A DNA stretch of 64,000 nt from Stratiolaelaps scimitus. Lineage: Eukaryota; Arthropoda; Arachnida; Mesostigmata; Laelapidae. The stretch covers positions 24,118,001-24,182,000 of the forward strand of contig JABWDB010000004.1 of NCBI GenBank assembly GCA_019614645.1, written 5' to 3'. Below are positions 1 through 14,299 of this stretch, one piece after another. The notes below the pieces were generated by a model, which saw nothing but the letters and a program-made list of their open reading frames with translations, was not told the DNA's origin and ran no database searches. Numbering within the stretch: position 1 is the first letter of the stretch; each line of letters opens with the position of its first letter. Made by a program: the position numbers and the translations under genes.

Positions 1-3000
1 GAATAACAAGGATTAGGGAATTAGTATGATGCCAGACTCATGCGTCCGCATTTCATGTCGCCGCTTCAATACAAGCAGTAACAACTAGAATCCTCCCAAA
101 CGATACCAAGTATGCAGACGAATGCTCGCTTGTATTATATCCTAAATTGCACTCGGTACCTCACGTCCTCGACAGATTGCGTTACATCAAAGCTATGAGA
201 CCACCAGGTAGCCTCATTCATCTATGTACTAAAAATTTCAAAAATATAAATCCCATATCCCATACGGTCATATGTGTTTCGCCAATAGGCAAATTCGCTT
301 CGTGTAGTAATCTCGTTGTGTCTTTGCATAAGTCCCCACGACCCAGTTGCCGTTACTCAATTACAGGTTTGTTGTTGTTAGCTTGTTTGAATTTTCTCGC
401 CGCCATTTGAACGATGCGGCTACTTTTGGCCAACGAACACCGTCACTGAATACGTCTAATCAAGCGTGCAACAGCTCACAGTAGCACGTGACACTGATGT
501 CCAGCGAGAAAGTTTCTACAATCAAGCAGCAAACATTAAGCAAACAATCACCCGTAGCAACGGAATGTCGGAGGTCAGCTTCTCGCGCGTCGAAGCGCGT
601 GCCAGCAGTAGCAGCAGTTCGAATACCCGAGGCTACCAGGGGACTATGCAAGGAGTGTAACGGTAGCCCACAGTTCCGCACGTACTATCGATGAAACGAA
701 GCAAGCTCCGACCAACTTCCCCAACAACTTAGCAGCAGTCCAAGTGGGTAGACAATAATAATCTACAATCGAGTACAGTGTCACACTACAGAGATCGTTG
801 CAAGAACAAGTTTCAAGATCGACCGAACGCCCATAATAAGTATGGCAACAAAGTCGAAATAAATGGCGGCCGGTTACAGGAATGCGCTGCCGCTGCGGGC
901 AACAGCTAACGTTAAGCAAGTTATACGAACAATATCTGAATCTAATTTGCCCACGTGCATGTTAGTATACAAAGCTAGCCAGCAGGAACAGCTACCCAAC
1001 GTGAACGCTTAACTAATGAACGTATATAATTATTACGGGGAAAGAAGGGCACGAAGGATCTTTAGCCATAGAAGTACGGAATAGTAATCGATCAGCTCAA
1101 GGGGAGACGCCAGGATTCCAGGAGAGAAGATGTATAAACCTAAGGACATCGGGGCTTGAAAAATATGTAGTTATTATATAACAGTGACTATTGTATTTAT
1201 TGTATATCTATCTTGAAAACTACTATTACTAAGAAAGAACGCTTGTATTAGCGGAGCACTTCTAGAAAGCAAAGAATTCCAACAATAATTAATTATATAT
1301 GTTCAATATGGTGATCAGTCACGGCTAGATTCCACGCTGAATCGAAGTCACTCTAGACTAGGGAAATAATTACCACAGATACATTATAATATATACAGGA
1401 TAATAAATAATCTAAACGGATCATACCCTCAAGCGCCCTTGTTAGTATTCAATGACTGCGATATTTAGCACACGCTCAATTTTGTCGGAGGATACGACAG
1501 AATTAATGATGCAACCCGCACTATCATCCTCATATAAAGCGCTCGCTTATGTGAGGAGTTTCGCGCTCATGTCACGGCAGGTCTTACATTCAAACGTCAA
1601 TCATAATATCATCATTAGCGTAGATCGACCAATCGCAAATCATACTCATTATAAAACATACACCGAATTGAATTGTATTCTCGATCGCTGCCTTTATATA
1701 GTGTATGCAGATATCAATCGGGCAATTAGATTATGATTCATTTGCCGTTTCGCACATCAGTGACAAAACGCTAGCTTCAGCAGACTGGTAAGGAAATGGC
1801 AAAAATCGCTTAGATTACCGTCTAAAAATATAACAATGAATACTGTAGCAATAATAATGTAAATAAATCGATAAAGACGCTGCCGACAAAGGGAGAATTT
1901 CAAGCGTTTAAGAATATGAAAGTGCCTTACAAACAATTCTAGTAATCACCCAAGGAAACAACGGTAGGCGAACGAGCACCATGCCATACTTTGAGCAGAA
2001 ACCCATCAGAGTGTCAGAACAACAAAAAAAATCCTCATCAATGGACATCAACACATCGGTGCTGCTCCTCCTCCTCCTATAACCATATGATGTAAGCGGA
2101 TCGAGTAGACTGATTTATTATGGAGAAGTTATGGTCGGGGACGGGGTTTATAACGAAAATAATGTCGGAAACAGATGCGCAACAGCAGCAAGACACATCC
2201 AATTAGCGAATGAAGCTAACAGCAACCTACCGATTAGCATTCTAATTGGACGGGTCGGCCAAATGGTCCATCTAATGACGAATAGAATAATCAAATTGGG
2301 TTCGTCGTTTAACATAAGAGACATGGTATTAGGGTGGTCGCTGTTCGGGATCCCAAAACACTACAGCCGAACAGCGAGATAGACTCACACGAGTGGGACC
2401 TCTACTCAGCACTGGAATACATGTCGCTGTGGTGCAAGAGGGACAAATGCCAAAATTGAACTGGCCGCAAACAGCACTGGCTAGACAGATCCGGTAGCTA
2501 ATGGGTTTGTGTGCCCTTGTAGGAGGATGGGAAATGATCGTTGAAGAGCGCCCGGAACTCTGAGTAGTCCGCAAACGAGGCGTCACTCACGAACCGCAAA
2601 TGATGACGAACACGAGCCGCGTAGGAGCGCGCACATTTTACATATTGGCGAGTGCATGCTCGCAGCAAACATGTAAGGCGAGATGCGAAGGTTGTCATCG
2701 AAAAGGTGCTGCTATTTAAGATCATACAGTTACATATTAGACCTCTTAGGAACGTGATCAAGATCGACACGTCCGTAATTACACTGTCTCACAATTTGGT
2801 ACGGAAACTACGGCGGAGCTCAGTTATCCGTAAAGCGAGATCCGATGATTCAAGTTAGTAAGGTATCCTTGCTGGATTCAATAGTGGCTAGGCCGTTGAT
2901 GTTACACAAGGAAGAATTTGTATTTATATTGTGCGAACTTCTATTAACACAAAAAAAAAAACAAATACCCGCGAATTTTTCACTAGTGTTTTATTCTCTG

Positions 3001-4984
3001 CTATCGCACGGCGTAAGCCGTTCATATAACACAGCGCGATGTATACTTCTCTGAATTTCCCACATAAGTTTCAGATTTCAGCCACTAGCCAGAGAGGGCC
3101 GGCAAAGCATAGACACGAATGTATTCCTGAAAGCTGCACTGCTTTCGTACAGTCAGGTTTAAGTTTCGTAGTCCGACGCTTTCAGGCGCGACGAATTAGA
3201 CTCCCAGAACTCCAACACGGAACGGAGGCTACATTAGCGAATTCGTAAAAATTCACAAACAGTTCTTCAGCCAGATGTGACTTGGACGCTAACCAGAGGC
3301 TCTTCATATGGTAGTCCCGTAACTTTGTACTGTCTACGCAAAGACACTAATTCACTGTTTCGCTGAGATTGCGAAAATACTTCTGACGCATACATGCAAC
3401 AGCTTCATTTTCACCAGGAGTTTCAATCAGTATGTTGAACATTGAGAGGGGCAGTAAAGGGGAATTTTCAAGCATTCATGGTCTCATTTGCTGCGAACCT
3501 ATGCGTGCATATGTTCAGACATTACTAACAACGGATGGCCATTGTGACGAGTGGCTTTTATGCGCCACAATTGAGCTAAGGTCAGGTGAGAACTAATGGA
3601 CCGTGAGCGGGCGGACCTGCCTTCATCAAAGCTTCAGGGGCGCCGTGTGTTCGACCGAATGAGAAAATATTTCCGCCTTTTTGAAAAGGAGCTAAAAGCA
3701 CACTTCAATATGCAGCAACGGTACGTCTTGGATAACCTTCGCAAAACGCACGCAATGGACTAACGCTATAGCAGCAGGCTTGCCCACCTTGAAAGGCCTT
3801 CATAGCGATCGTATCTCGAAGCTCTCCGTTCAGCCAAGAGATGTTATCATTATTGCTATGCCATATATTCATTGCGTAATGAATGAGAGATTCCATTTTC
3901 CACGTTGTCGCCTCCGCGAATTCTGACGGCTTGCTGACCCCAATGTAATGGCTGCGATACGTACATTTCAACAGTCCCATTTGACCGCACATACGCACGT
4001 GCAAATGCACCTATGGGAACGTGGCGGAAAACCGACATCGCGAGGTTATGTAGACGAGGGAATGAGGCGGGCGAGGGGGGGCGGAGGAGTAACCATGCGC
4101 GAAGAAAGGAAATAACTGCAAATGGTGGCCAGTCCCGCCCGAGTCGGCCAAAAAAAGTTTAACTGTCGCCTATCAACCTGCAACCCCTTATTCTCGTGCA
4201 ATAAGGTAATGTGTAGCATTGTATGAAACAGCTTAATGAGCCCCCACTGAGTGGGGTGCACGGCTAACCGATCTAAAAGATCTACAGATGGTGGTTATTT
4301 GACGCTCAACTGAAATACAGTCGCACATGCGTTATAAGCAACGTATCTTTGATGGCATTAGCATTTTTGCATCATCATGGCCACCCTCGTATTTCGGATG
4401 ACACGCCCTGGGTGAAACCTTTTGAACAGCTTACACTTATCCTAGTATATATAATATGCATTGCCGTTCGGAACACGGATGCATTGATCACGGATGCGGC
4501 AGACGGCGACAAGACCCCACTCTGATTGGCTGGCTCGACGACATTGCAGTTCGTTTTTATCTAGCTGTTAAGCTTTCGGCGAGGATGTCCTCACCTTCTG
4601 CGCGTTGTTCATCATTGCATTAGGGAATTCTGAAGAATGTTATGCAGTAGTTGGCTATATCTAGGCTTATACCAAGATGTCTCAAAAGCATTTGATTGTA
4701 TTTCTCGCGTATCGTTAACATTCACTCTAGCCTTATTTTCCGGTGAGATTACTCTTCATCGTTTGAGTTATCATTCTCCGGGCGCAAAATGACGGTTGGC
4801 ATTAGAGGTTACGTATCGAACGTATGACAATAGTGGTACGATAACCACCGGCCGCTGTAGGGTGGAACATAAATCACGTTCTTGTGTGGTGGATTATTAT
4901 TGCAGCTGTGTTCAATACGCTGTGAGAGCAAAGATGTCATCCATATACCTGATGCATGAGATTCGAATGCGTGTCATATATATA

Positions 4985-5020
<36 letters not shown>

Positions 5021-8000
5021 AATATATCAACTACTCAACAAAGACTCCTCGTATAAACAAGTTACCCAGACGAGTACTTAGATGCCAAATATTTTTAGTT
5101 TCAGGCAAATGCGAGTGTTCTGGAACCTCTTCCCATAGCAACACCTCTGAGACGTCATTAAGCACAGTTACGGCCAAGGTTGTGGTCTGATTTTCTCAAG
5201 GGGTCAAGTCCAATTGGGTCACCTACATAGGCTGCGCAGAGCTGTTGCTCGCAGTTTCCCCTAAGCTGAGGATTAATCTTCAAGCCGTTGTGAGATCCTA
5301 TCTGTTCTCTGCAGCGCCTGGCCCGTGGGTGACCATGGGTTATTCTCTGGTGTTGTCAGCTGTCAGTCAAAGGAGTTCCACGTGCTTGTAAACCCTGCTA
5401 TAACGTGACCGTGGTGTTGAAACCGAACGAAGTGTATTTTAGCTAATAGGCACCTTTCTTCATGACCATTTTGCGATCCTCAGTTTTAATGAGTATGCTA
5501 AATTAACTTGAATAGGGGAGTTTTACTCATAATTGAATCCTTAAGTCTCCATGGGGGGTGAACCGGCTTTACAGGATCGCTCGGTAGGAATCCAACTGAC
5601 GCAAACCGTTCCAGGCACAAAAGTCGACAGCCCACATCTTCCTCGGGACTGAAATTTCACGAATGGTCAGTGGCAATGCAATAGAGTAGTCAACGAGTTT
5701 TGTAGGTTTTACTTCTGGAATTTTCATAGGACTTGTTATAATAGTTCTCTACTTGGCTGTCATGGGAGGTCTGCGATGAGGTCTCTCCTGACCTCACTCG
5801 TGAATGATGTTGTTTGACTGAATCATCGTTGGTGTGAAACGAAGGTCCTTAGCGTAATCTCCTCGAATCCCTGGGCTGTTCTTCGTTAGGGGAAAGCTTT
5901 ATTGGTTGGAAGTGGAACTAACAAAACTGTATGGACAAGCAACGACTTATATTTTTTTTGCCATGGCTATGATCGATGATGAGGGCTGACGCGAGAACCA
6001 CGATACTCCTGTAGGAGTACCATAGAATTCTTCAGCCCCTTAACCTAAACGCTGTGTTAGCTATGTCCCATGAGATATAGAGTGAAATATCAACTGTATA
6101 TTGTAGTTATGCAGGCATGTAGTTACACATGCATGCGGGTCATACAATTCACTTCCGTCGGCATAAAAGCGCAATAAACAGCAGACAAGAAAGAGTAGTT
6201 CGATCCCGCAAAGGTCGGCCCAACTCCAACGACAGTTGTCACCTGCTTCCCAGCTTCTTTTCCTTAGCCGCTTTCCTTAACCTGTACCGAGCTATAATAC
6301 GTGTAGGCATTATGCCATCACTCATAGCTATAGTTTGTAACTGATTCCGCACTATCGGTGTTCTGTTTCGTAAAGCATTCTAAATTCGCCTATATAGACA
6401 TATGGGGCGAATATATATTCCCCCCCCCATAATGGAGGTGAATATATATTGCATTGTACGTTCAATGCGAACCGACGGCCACCATTCGTTTAGCTTTGAA
6501 TTTTCGCTTCTTCTCATGGGTGTCGTCAACGAATGCAACAAATTTCATATTGAGAAAGGCCAACACGCATCAAGGCATGAGATAGCCGGGCCAAAGAACA
6601 CCCCCCCTTCCATCGTCCGTTGGTTTGCCCGTCTCCCGCTGGTGTGATGGTGATACCCATCCGGAGTGGACCGTTCAGGCGTCGTTATTGGTCGGTTGGA
6701 TGTTTTACCGCCCCGTTGAACAAACAGCGTCCGCGGTACGGCCTCCACGTGACGCAGACATTTGTCCCTTTCTCGTACGCGGAATGTGCCTAGCGCCGTG
6801 TGGTTCTTCGCGCGCGAGTGAGGCCAGAGCGTTTACACCGACCCATACGCGTCTTGCCCAAACATACCCTGGAAGGCGATTCGCTCACGGGGTCCGGGTA
6901 CAGCGGCCGACCAGCTAACTACCGACTGAATGCGAATGCTCTTTATGGCGCAAACAGGTCAGAATGTAAGTGGTGTAGCTCCGTTGGATGTGCACAACTA
7001 GTTCGACTGTGGTTGGACAAGCAGCCGCTATGTGGGGCGAAACGGCCATCAACGCGAGCTTTCCCACAGCCTGTTCCTGCTTAAAGGTTTGACCAAGGCT
7101 TTACCTCACGACACACACACATACACAAGCAGCTACGCAAAGATAGACACGACCTTGCCCGCTAAGGTTCGCATACACCTCGCTGGCTCCCGGTATCCAG
7201 AAATGCGAACGACTTTCACAGGCTATAAACTTGCCTGAAACATGTTGACGAAGAGCTGTTGGCGAAGCTGTCTGAGTCCGTGACGGAGTTCACCAATTTA
7301 CAGCCTACTACCAGCGCATATAAATACAGCTGCTGCAAACTGCCCACAAGGTGGCGGCGTGTACGTGGAACGGTCGGTGACGCGAGTTGTGACGAAATGT
7401 CTTCGGTTAAGATTTAATAAATACTAGCGGTTCCTTAGCGCCCTGGTGAAATTCGCGAACATGTAGGGAACTAAAGGCAGGGGGTTCGTTAAACACGACG
7501 CTTTTATTATAATACATCATTTTTGCTAACCGGCCATTAAAGCTGTGCCGATCTACTGTGCAAACGTGGGCAAGCAAAACCTAATAAATCTATTGGAAGT
7601 TCTTTTAAGGAACATTTTTTTTTGAAATTTACATAACACTGAGATGATCGTTGAAGGTTAAAGCACACGCACAAACATATAAATTGATTTGGAAACGTAA
7701 CTCGGCCTTGAAATGATGTCCACAACCAGCGTCATATATCATAAGCACCTATAGTTGCGAGTAATAAAAATAATTGCAAAGTTTGCCAGTGATATTTGTT
7801 CGCCCACCAAAAGTGAGCCAGTTTTGGTTTGTTTTCTGGAAAAGAGCGCAGAGAGAGCGAGCGGAGGAAAGCTGTTGGCTGCTATAGCCGAAAAGAAGTT
7901 GGTAAAATAAGAAACGCTTTAGATGCAAGACATATTGCTATTGAGAGTTGACAACATTTCAACATCCAGACTGACAGAGTCTCAGTTCATAGGACTGACC

Positions 8001-11000
8001 CATCAAAAGATAGGCCACACTAACAAAAAACGGTGTATGAAGTTAAAAATATAAACCTCGGACAGGCACCATCGGATCTATGGTTCTTCAGATGCGGGCA
8101 GTGTCTACGACGATTAGACCCCTAGTCAACTATAGCCTTCCAAATTAATGCACCTATAACAAAGTCTCTAACCAATTTGCCGTGAAACACGATTTTATTA
8201 ACATCAGCTCCATACTTTGCTGAGAGTCAGCGTCCTTTAACCATATATTGGTTCAACAGAGATCCGGGGGCTGTTATGAAAACTGCAAAAAGCCTTCGTG
8301 TTTGGAGGCCGCCGTGCGTCGTTTTCTCTCCGACGCGTCTCGCCGTACGATAGGGAAGAACAGTTGGATGATATTTGAATACGTCGCAGAGCAGTGTGAG
8401 TCTCTAGGCGTACGAAGCGCCTAAGCGGTTGGTGGAATAAAATAGGTCGAATACTTTCGTCGAGCAAACATTTTTGAGGTTGGCTGCTGCGGATAGTGTC
8501 GAGGGAGCCCTATCTCCTCTCTGTCGTCGGGAGGCTCCACAAGGGTTTGTGGACATAGAAATGCTATTGATAAACATATTGGATGCAAATCAAGTACCTC
8601 GGACAAACGGTTATCGAATGGTTACGAATCGAATGAGGCCCGTGAAGCAGAATGCATTCGGGAGTTTTTGATGCCACTGGAGACCTTTAGATGAAAGTTG
8701 GAATTTTAAAAAATTGTCTTACTTCCTTCCTTCCTGTCATCACTGGATACCGTTGCACGCCAGCGCTAAATCAACCGTTTATCTATGTAAATAGGTTTTG
8801 CTAGAGGACACACGGCAGAATACGACCTTTTAATCTCATTTGCGTACTACTGACGTCGAGTTATGCTTGCTTTACTCAATCACGGTTGAATTAATTGATA
8901 TCGACGAGCGCGGTACGTTCATGCGGAAGAGCCAAGGCGGACACAATTCAGGTCCGGTTTGTGTTGTGGTCTCGACAGTACGCGATGAATAACGTCATGA
9001 TTTTATCCTACAGTAGACTTTCTTTAGAGCCGCTCGCCGTTTGTGGAGTGACCCTCGGTGGGGAACAAATAGCGAAGACGAAGGTTAGCTGGAATTGTAC
9101 TCTGTTCAAATTGAGGTGGCAAGATGAAGGTCATGTGCTCTTGTGTCTGTTGGGAGTGTGTATATGTGTCTGTGTCTATCGCGAAGCTAAGGGAACCGCG
9201 ACATTCGGCTTTCTGAGAGCTGCTTTTTTCCATCGTAGAAATCTCGGTCATCGGAGGGTTCCGAGAATGGGCCTTCAAAAGTAGCAAGCCAATCCGGACA
9301 CACGGTTGCTACATCCTGTGTCAGAGCCCTACGTGGGACCTTGAGAGTGGGCTTCAGAGAAGCTTGACTTGCGAATGTTTCCCCTCTTGTTTTCCGCTCC
9401 TAAATCAATTAAAATCAGGATTCTAAATTTGACTGTAGGAATATCCACGATCACCTTGCATAGTCCAATTCATGAAAGTTCTGGAAAAGCATCGAATGCA
9501 TAATATCCCATATTCCAGAATAAACAGAAGGACGCCATAAATAAAAGCAAATATTAACAACTAGGGCGGGGTTCCTTTCATACCAAATGCATTGTTTGCG
9601 CTGTCCGACTCATTTTAGGATATTTTGCAAAAAAAGCAACACGTTGCGGAGACCCTGTACACGATGGTGATAACTAGGCGGCTTAGTTCAAAGATCTCCA
9701 GGTGGTTTATACAAAGATTTTCCTTAGATATCCAAAGGGGCAATTTCTACTTTGGACACTCGCTGAGAGATTGGTGAATGGGGCCTCCTTGTCCTGGATA
9801 TTCTATGTAGAATATATAGAGGAGGGTGTTCGTAGATTCATTTCACGTCCAGCGGGTACAGTTTTCGCCCACTTTTAATTATTCAATAGAAACAAACATA
9901 ATTATTGGTGTAGTTAGTTCGTGCGTCACAGAACTTCAATTTATCTCTATCATGGTCCTTTTGATTCTTTAGCCAGTCCAAGCTAAACAGCCATCGACTC
10001 ATCGGCAGAGAACTATCTTTAGAGCTGCCATTGAGCTGAATTCTAGTCTTGCTGCGATGATCCGAGCTAACTCTTCATCTGTCTACTTGAAAGGTTCTGC
10101 TAAAAATATTCCTGAGAAAGTTGAGTCAACGAATTTCATCGAGAATATCTGGCGGAATAACATAGATGATATTATGCTGCACTGTGAATACTAATCGCGT
10201 TCTCCTTAGTCGCTATTTATAGGACCTCTTGACCGTTTGTTGCATAGCAGAACGTTCCTTGGAGGCGATTTCCTTTGGTTCGATGGCCGATTCACAAGTA
10301 ACAGACGTCGTGGTAGCGGCCGTAGCTATCTTACATCCTGGATTTGCAATGACTGCCCTCAACCTGTTAGCAGACCCTATTGGCCTGACGGAGACATTGC
10401 ATGGAATAAGTATATCCTCTTGGTTCGTCGGTGAATAATTTAGAGTCGCTGAACTGCCATACAAGACTGACCGGTGTACTTTCGCTTGATTGAGAAGATA
10501 TGCGCTGACTTAATCACCTGAAGTGCACTTCAAAGGTTACCTATCAGCGTGTCGTTGAAAATAGATGTGAAGACGAAGCACACATTTACATACAGGCACG
10601 TAAATAAAAACTATAATATAATAATATAGTGTCTATATGGATGTCAAGCAATCGTAACAATAGAAAACATTCTGGAAAACAATCATGGTTTCGAAATGAA
10701 TCGACAGAGCTATTTCGTTGCTCGACTCCATCAGCGGTTGATTTGTGGAATCAGACACTGTTTCAGCACTTACACGTTTTCGACCTCTTATATATGGTCC
10801 CGCAATGGTCCCGCAATATTTTGCGTGTACATACGTACGAATTACACCGTTCCGAATGTGTAACTAACTCATTCTCTTTTCGCTTCCCATGCCACCTCAG
10901 TTACGATTGTGAAAATAATTTCTTGAAAAAAACAGTCGTTATATGTTATTATACATAATAACAATGTCCATATAACTGCTTCTTATTTCATGTAGTATAT
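1..11000. other. Gene-poor stretch with no supported gene
   Basis: I see mixed AT-rich DNA with many stops in all frames and no open frame that I can tie to a protein family. A (TA)n repeat lies at 4976-5018. A somewhat GC-richer patch at about 6,600-7,400 has open frames but no splice or homology support. TATAAATA-like words (for example near 7,320) are not followed by a convincing start. The minus strand at 5569-5727 has a 52-residue open frame with no recognised similarity. I treat the whole stretch as intergenic or intronic. Confidence 0.6.
4976..5018. repeat. (TA)n microsatellite
   Basis: An almost pure run of TA dinucleotides broken only by one TGA. The flanks are not complementary to each other, so unlike some other TA runs in this window it is not the loop of an inverted repeat. 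Confidence 0.97.
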
Positions 11001-11049
11001 CTGCCCATTTGCCACCCTGCATCGAGCTGCAGCCCTTGTGCTGGCCTCG

Positions 11050-12200
11050 AATTGAGACACTCTCTGTGAAACTACCTCCTGTTGGAACCACTTCCAGAAA
11101 GAGAGAATTCAACAGCTGGACAAACGCCGGGCGCAAGTGCGCTAGGCTTTGAGGGGATTATGTCGATAGAAAACATCTTGCACTTTGCAAACTGTGCCCA
11201 GCTATCTGTTAAATCAGCACAGAATACTCGTTTTTCGTCTCCCGCGCCCGCCATCTGTTCCGGCTGCCAATGTGATGCTTTATCACTCTGTATCCGTCGG
11301 CTGGCGTCGCAATCCGACCGTCCGTGTCAACGACTGCGGGCGGGAATTTGATTAGGATTTCTTTGCTTGTGGCAAGCTGTCCAGTGGCAAGCCCCAATAG
11401 CACGATTGTGCGTAGTTAGCTGGTCATCGGGTAATTGGCAACCGTCTCCCTCACTCGTGTTTAGTATATCATTGCGTACGGATAGTTGCGTTTCGCATTA
11501 CCGGATGGCGACGACCCGCCCCCGGTTCCCAGCGAGATCAGACGTCCAGCTGCTCATCTGGAGTCGTCCGATTGGCGAGCAGGCAAGCGAATGAGAAGCT
11601 TCCGCCGCTTGCAACGGAAAGCACCGACGGCGTCTGAGGAATTACAACATCGTCTAGCTTGCCCGATGGGCCGCTTCGAGCCGCGGCTGGTCAGATGAGG
11701 CCTAAGAAGAACGAGAAAGGCTGTTCTGTCTGTGTGTGTGTGCGTGTGTGTGTGTGCCACCGTCTCGGAATCTCGATTTGCGGGTCACGTTGCACCGTTC
11801 GGTCCGTTTGGTTTCGGTACGCTGTGCGACATCCGTATACTCCAACCCATTTTTCAATACAACATTGGTAACGGAGGGTCCAAGAATCGCCCTGCCTATT
11901 ATCATGTTTGGTATGCATTCGGTGTCGTCTTTCAGGGGGCTAACTGGATGACTAACTCGATGGCTGGATGGGTGGCGAACTTTGAGCAGGCCGGGCAAGG
12001 GACCTCCTGCCGCTTTGCAGCAGTGTAAACGATGCTTTTTACTGATGGAGGGCAAGCACAGCGCCAATGAATTTGGCAGGCGCTTACCAGCATTGCTGGT
12101 TTCCAAACGAAACAATCGCAAAATAGAGACGCTGATTGTCAGCACGGTGTTTCGCCCTGGTTTTTACGCGGGAATCTTGCGGCCTGTTCGGATAGCGCGA
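11050..12200. other. GC-richer island, coding status unclear
   Basis: Base composition rises and several frames on both strands stay open at once, including a 147-codon minus frame whose start end runs into the GT repeat. No domain, splice-bounded exon or start context stands out, and the open frames on opposite strands look equally good. That is expected from GC-rich DNA by chance. I do not call a gene here. Confidence 0.4.
11727..11757. repeat. (GT)n microsatellite
   Basis: A run of TG/GT dinucleotides with a TGC interruption. Predicted peptides from here (alternating Val/Cys on plus, Thr/His on minus) are products of the repeat and not protein evidence. Confidence 0.97.
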
Positions 12201-12592
12201 ATTCGATAAATTGCTGTTTGTTCAACCATGGCATTATTCGCATATTGGACAGGCGTATGTGTCTTAGTCGTTAGTAGCCTAGATTTGATATGCTTTTTCG
12301 ACATAAATCTTGCGGGTCTAAGTGAAATCGGTGGTAACTATCTAACCCACTATACATTGTTTGCCCATTGTTTGTACAACAACAGTTGCATGAACAGGCA
12401 TTGCGAAGGGTTTGTAGTCATAGTGGTACCCTGAAAGATACCCGGAGGCAGGAGTGATCTTCTGCTAGATTTCTGGTAGCCTTTACAATAGTGAACTATT
12501 TGCGGGTAGAGTCTCAGCCGACATATAGCGTCTATTCGGGATTGTTTCATAAGACGGACCCCTTCAAATGCAAATAAGCCCTGATAATAGAG

Positions 12593-12608
12593 CTACTATT
12601 AATAGTAG
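12593..12608. repeat. Short perfect palindrome
   Basis: CTACTATT is followed directly by AATAGTAG, a 16-base perfect palindrome. Its length is within what chance can give in AT-rich DNA. No function is inferred. Confidence 0.7.
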
Positions 12609-13624
12609 TATTTAATTACTGTTCGCAGCGCATAGGCGTCTAGAAGTGGCCAAATTTTAAGCCCCAACAACACAAAACACCAGAAAAAAGTCGGCGCTCA
12701 GAGACAAGCGACAGGCGTTTAGTTGGCGACCATATATGCTTGCGACATCCCCTGTATTCTACCGTTTCTCGCCTGCAAAGGACGAACGATTAAACCGTTT
12801 TCTGCTATCGGTGACGAGGTACAAGTACGCTCTCCACGCCAACGTCAGATCACTAACTGAAGCATACAGCGTACAGCAGTCGCTTACAAAGCGCATCCGA
12901 AGCAGTCTGATAGTGAAACGCGTGTACAGTTGCTGTTTACTTGCGCTACCATATCTGGTTCATATCGCGTGACCGCTTTCGCTGCGCCCAATCGATGTCC
13001 TCACAAGAGTTCTTATGGCAATGACCCGCACGCCCGGCGATTCATCTCCATGAGCAAGTGAACTTGTTAATCTGATTATATAGTCGCAAAGAGGAGCAAT
13101 GGCCATTGAGAGAGGAGGTATACCAAGGATGGGTGGATGACTGTTTAACCGGGGTCATCGACAGACAACGCTTCTACCTGCGTGAGACACCGGGCGAAGC
13201 TAAAAATGCCGTAAGGGTATATGCGGGACACTTTTATATTGTCCACATCGGATCTGCTTGCCTATCTAAGAGCAATGGAAGTCTCACTTAATTTAAATTA
13301 AGACATCGCTGACTTTCACCTCGTGGTGTGGGCCAAATGTCTTATCAGATAGTCCTGTTGTAAATTTAGAAACGTTAGGTTCTGGATGAGCACAGGCTCT
13401 ACTGGGATATTTAAATAAGTGATCCACGTGAGCATGAACGCATTTCCTGACTTCCTGTCTCACTGTAAGAGCTTTCCCTAGAGTCGCAGTTAACCAAAAT
13501 ATCTTCTGCGATCGCCGAATGCATACTATAATAAAACTAACCAAGCCAACGAAATGCCAAGAATATTGGGTGGTATCATAGTGATGTGAGGATAGGACAA
13601 ACTTTCAAATGTCGGAGCAAACTT

Positions 13625-13868
13625 TCAAACTGACGAAGCATCGTACAGTAATCCTGGAGCTCCCTTAACAACCGCGAGAAATATCGCCAGAGTTGGTCGT
13701 CGTCGTCGTTCACCGGCTGCCGCTGGCCTCGTCTACAGATACGAACAGAGGCGGTGTTGGAATAGTGGGAACGCGGTGATGGTCCGGGAAGGCGGGGAGC
13801 ATGGTGGCAAAATAGAATGCATTTACCTTTAGAAATAACAACGCTAAAACAACAAAATACCATGGCAT
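13625..13868 (-). CDS. Possible small two-exon secreted peptide gene
   Basis: On the minus strand an ATG at 13866-13868 opens a hydrophobic leader (MPWYFVVLALLFLK) that looks like a signal peptide. It stops exactly at a GTAAAT donor (13821-13826). A 94-base interval with a pyrimidine-rich 3' part ends in ATCTGTAG. Joining 13868-13827 to 13732-13625 keeps the frame and gives about 49 residues. The second part begins with an Ala-rich segment and a run of four arginines (GERRRRP), followed by a hydrophobic tail ending at TGA. The leader and RRRR run could suit a processed peptide, but I recognise no peptide family. No promoter is evident. A competing frame of the second segment encodes an acidic run then a helix-like peptide (NDDDDQLWRYF), but it does not join to this leader. 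Chance is a real alternative. Confidence 0.22.
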
Positions 13869-14299
13869 AGCAAGAACATATATGATTGACCTTTCTACGA
13901 TTCCCCGCACAGCAACCAGGAAATTGCAGAAAAATAACTATCCCGGGTATTTTCCTAACAACCTCCATAGTGAACTGGGATATACTTTGTTAGCCTTACG
14001 TAGAGGATTTTCTTGAAATTGCATCTAGCTACCAAGGATAGGTATTCATACGCCGCGCACAATGAAAGCTTCAGTGGCTCTATTGAGCCAACAGCTAAGG
14101 TATAACGAATATACGTTCGTATATGCCACTTTCGTAAGACGCAACAAAATGCGTCTAAATGCTTTCCTCTAATATGAAGCTCATTTTGAAAATACTGCTC
14201 TCCGTATAGCGGTGGCAACCATCTCACGGAAGCGCCGCACTGGCGTCTGTCTACAAATACACGCCGCGGGTGAGACACCTGAAGATTTGACCCTGTGTC

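Noticed and set aside
7319..7327. TATAAATAC as a core promoter
   Set aside because: There is no initiator-like motif at the right distance, and the first downstream ATG has only a few codons before a stop.
11691..11918. Val/Cys and Thr/His repeat peptides
   Set aside because: They come from the GT repeat at 11,727-11,757.
13106..13291. Reverse-transcriptase-like 'VDD' in an open frame
   Set aside because: The surrounding residues do not fit the YVDD context and no other reverse-transcriptase motifs are nearby.
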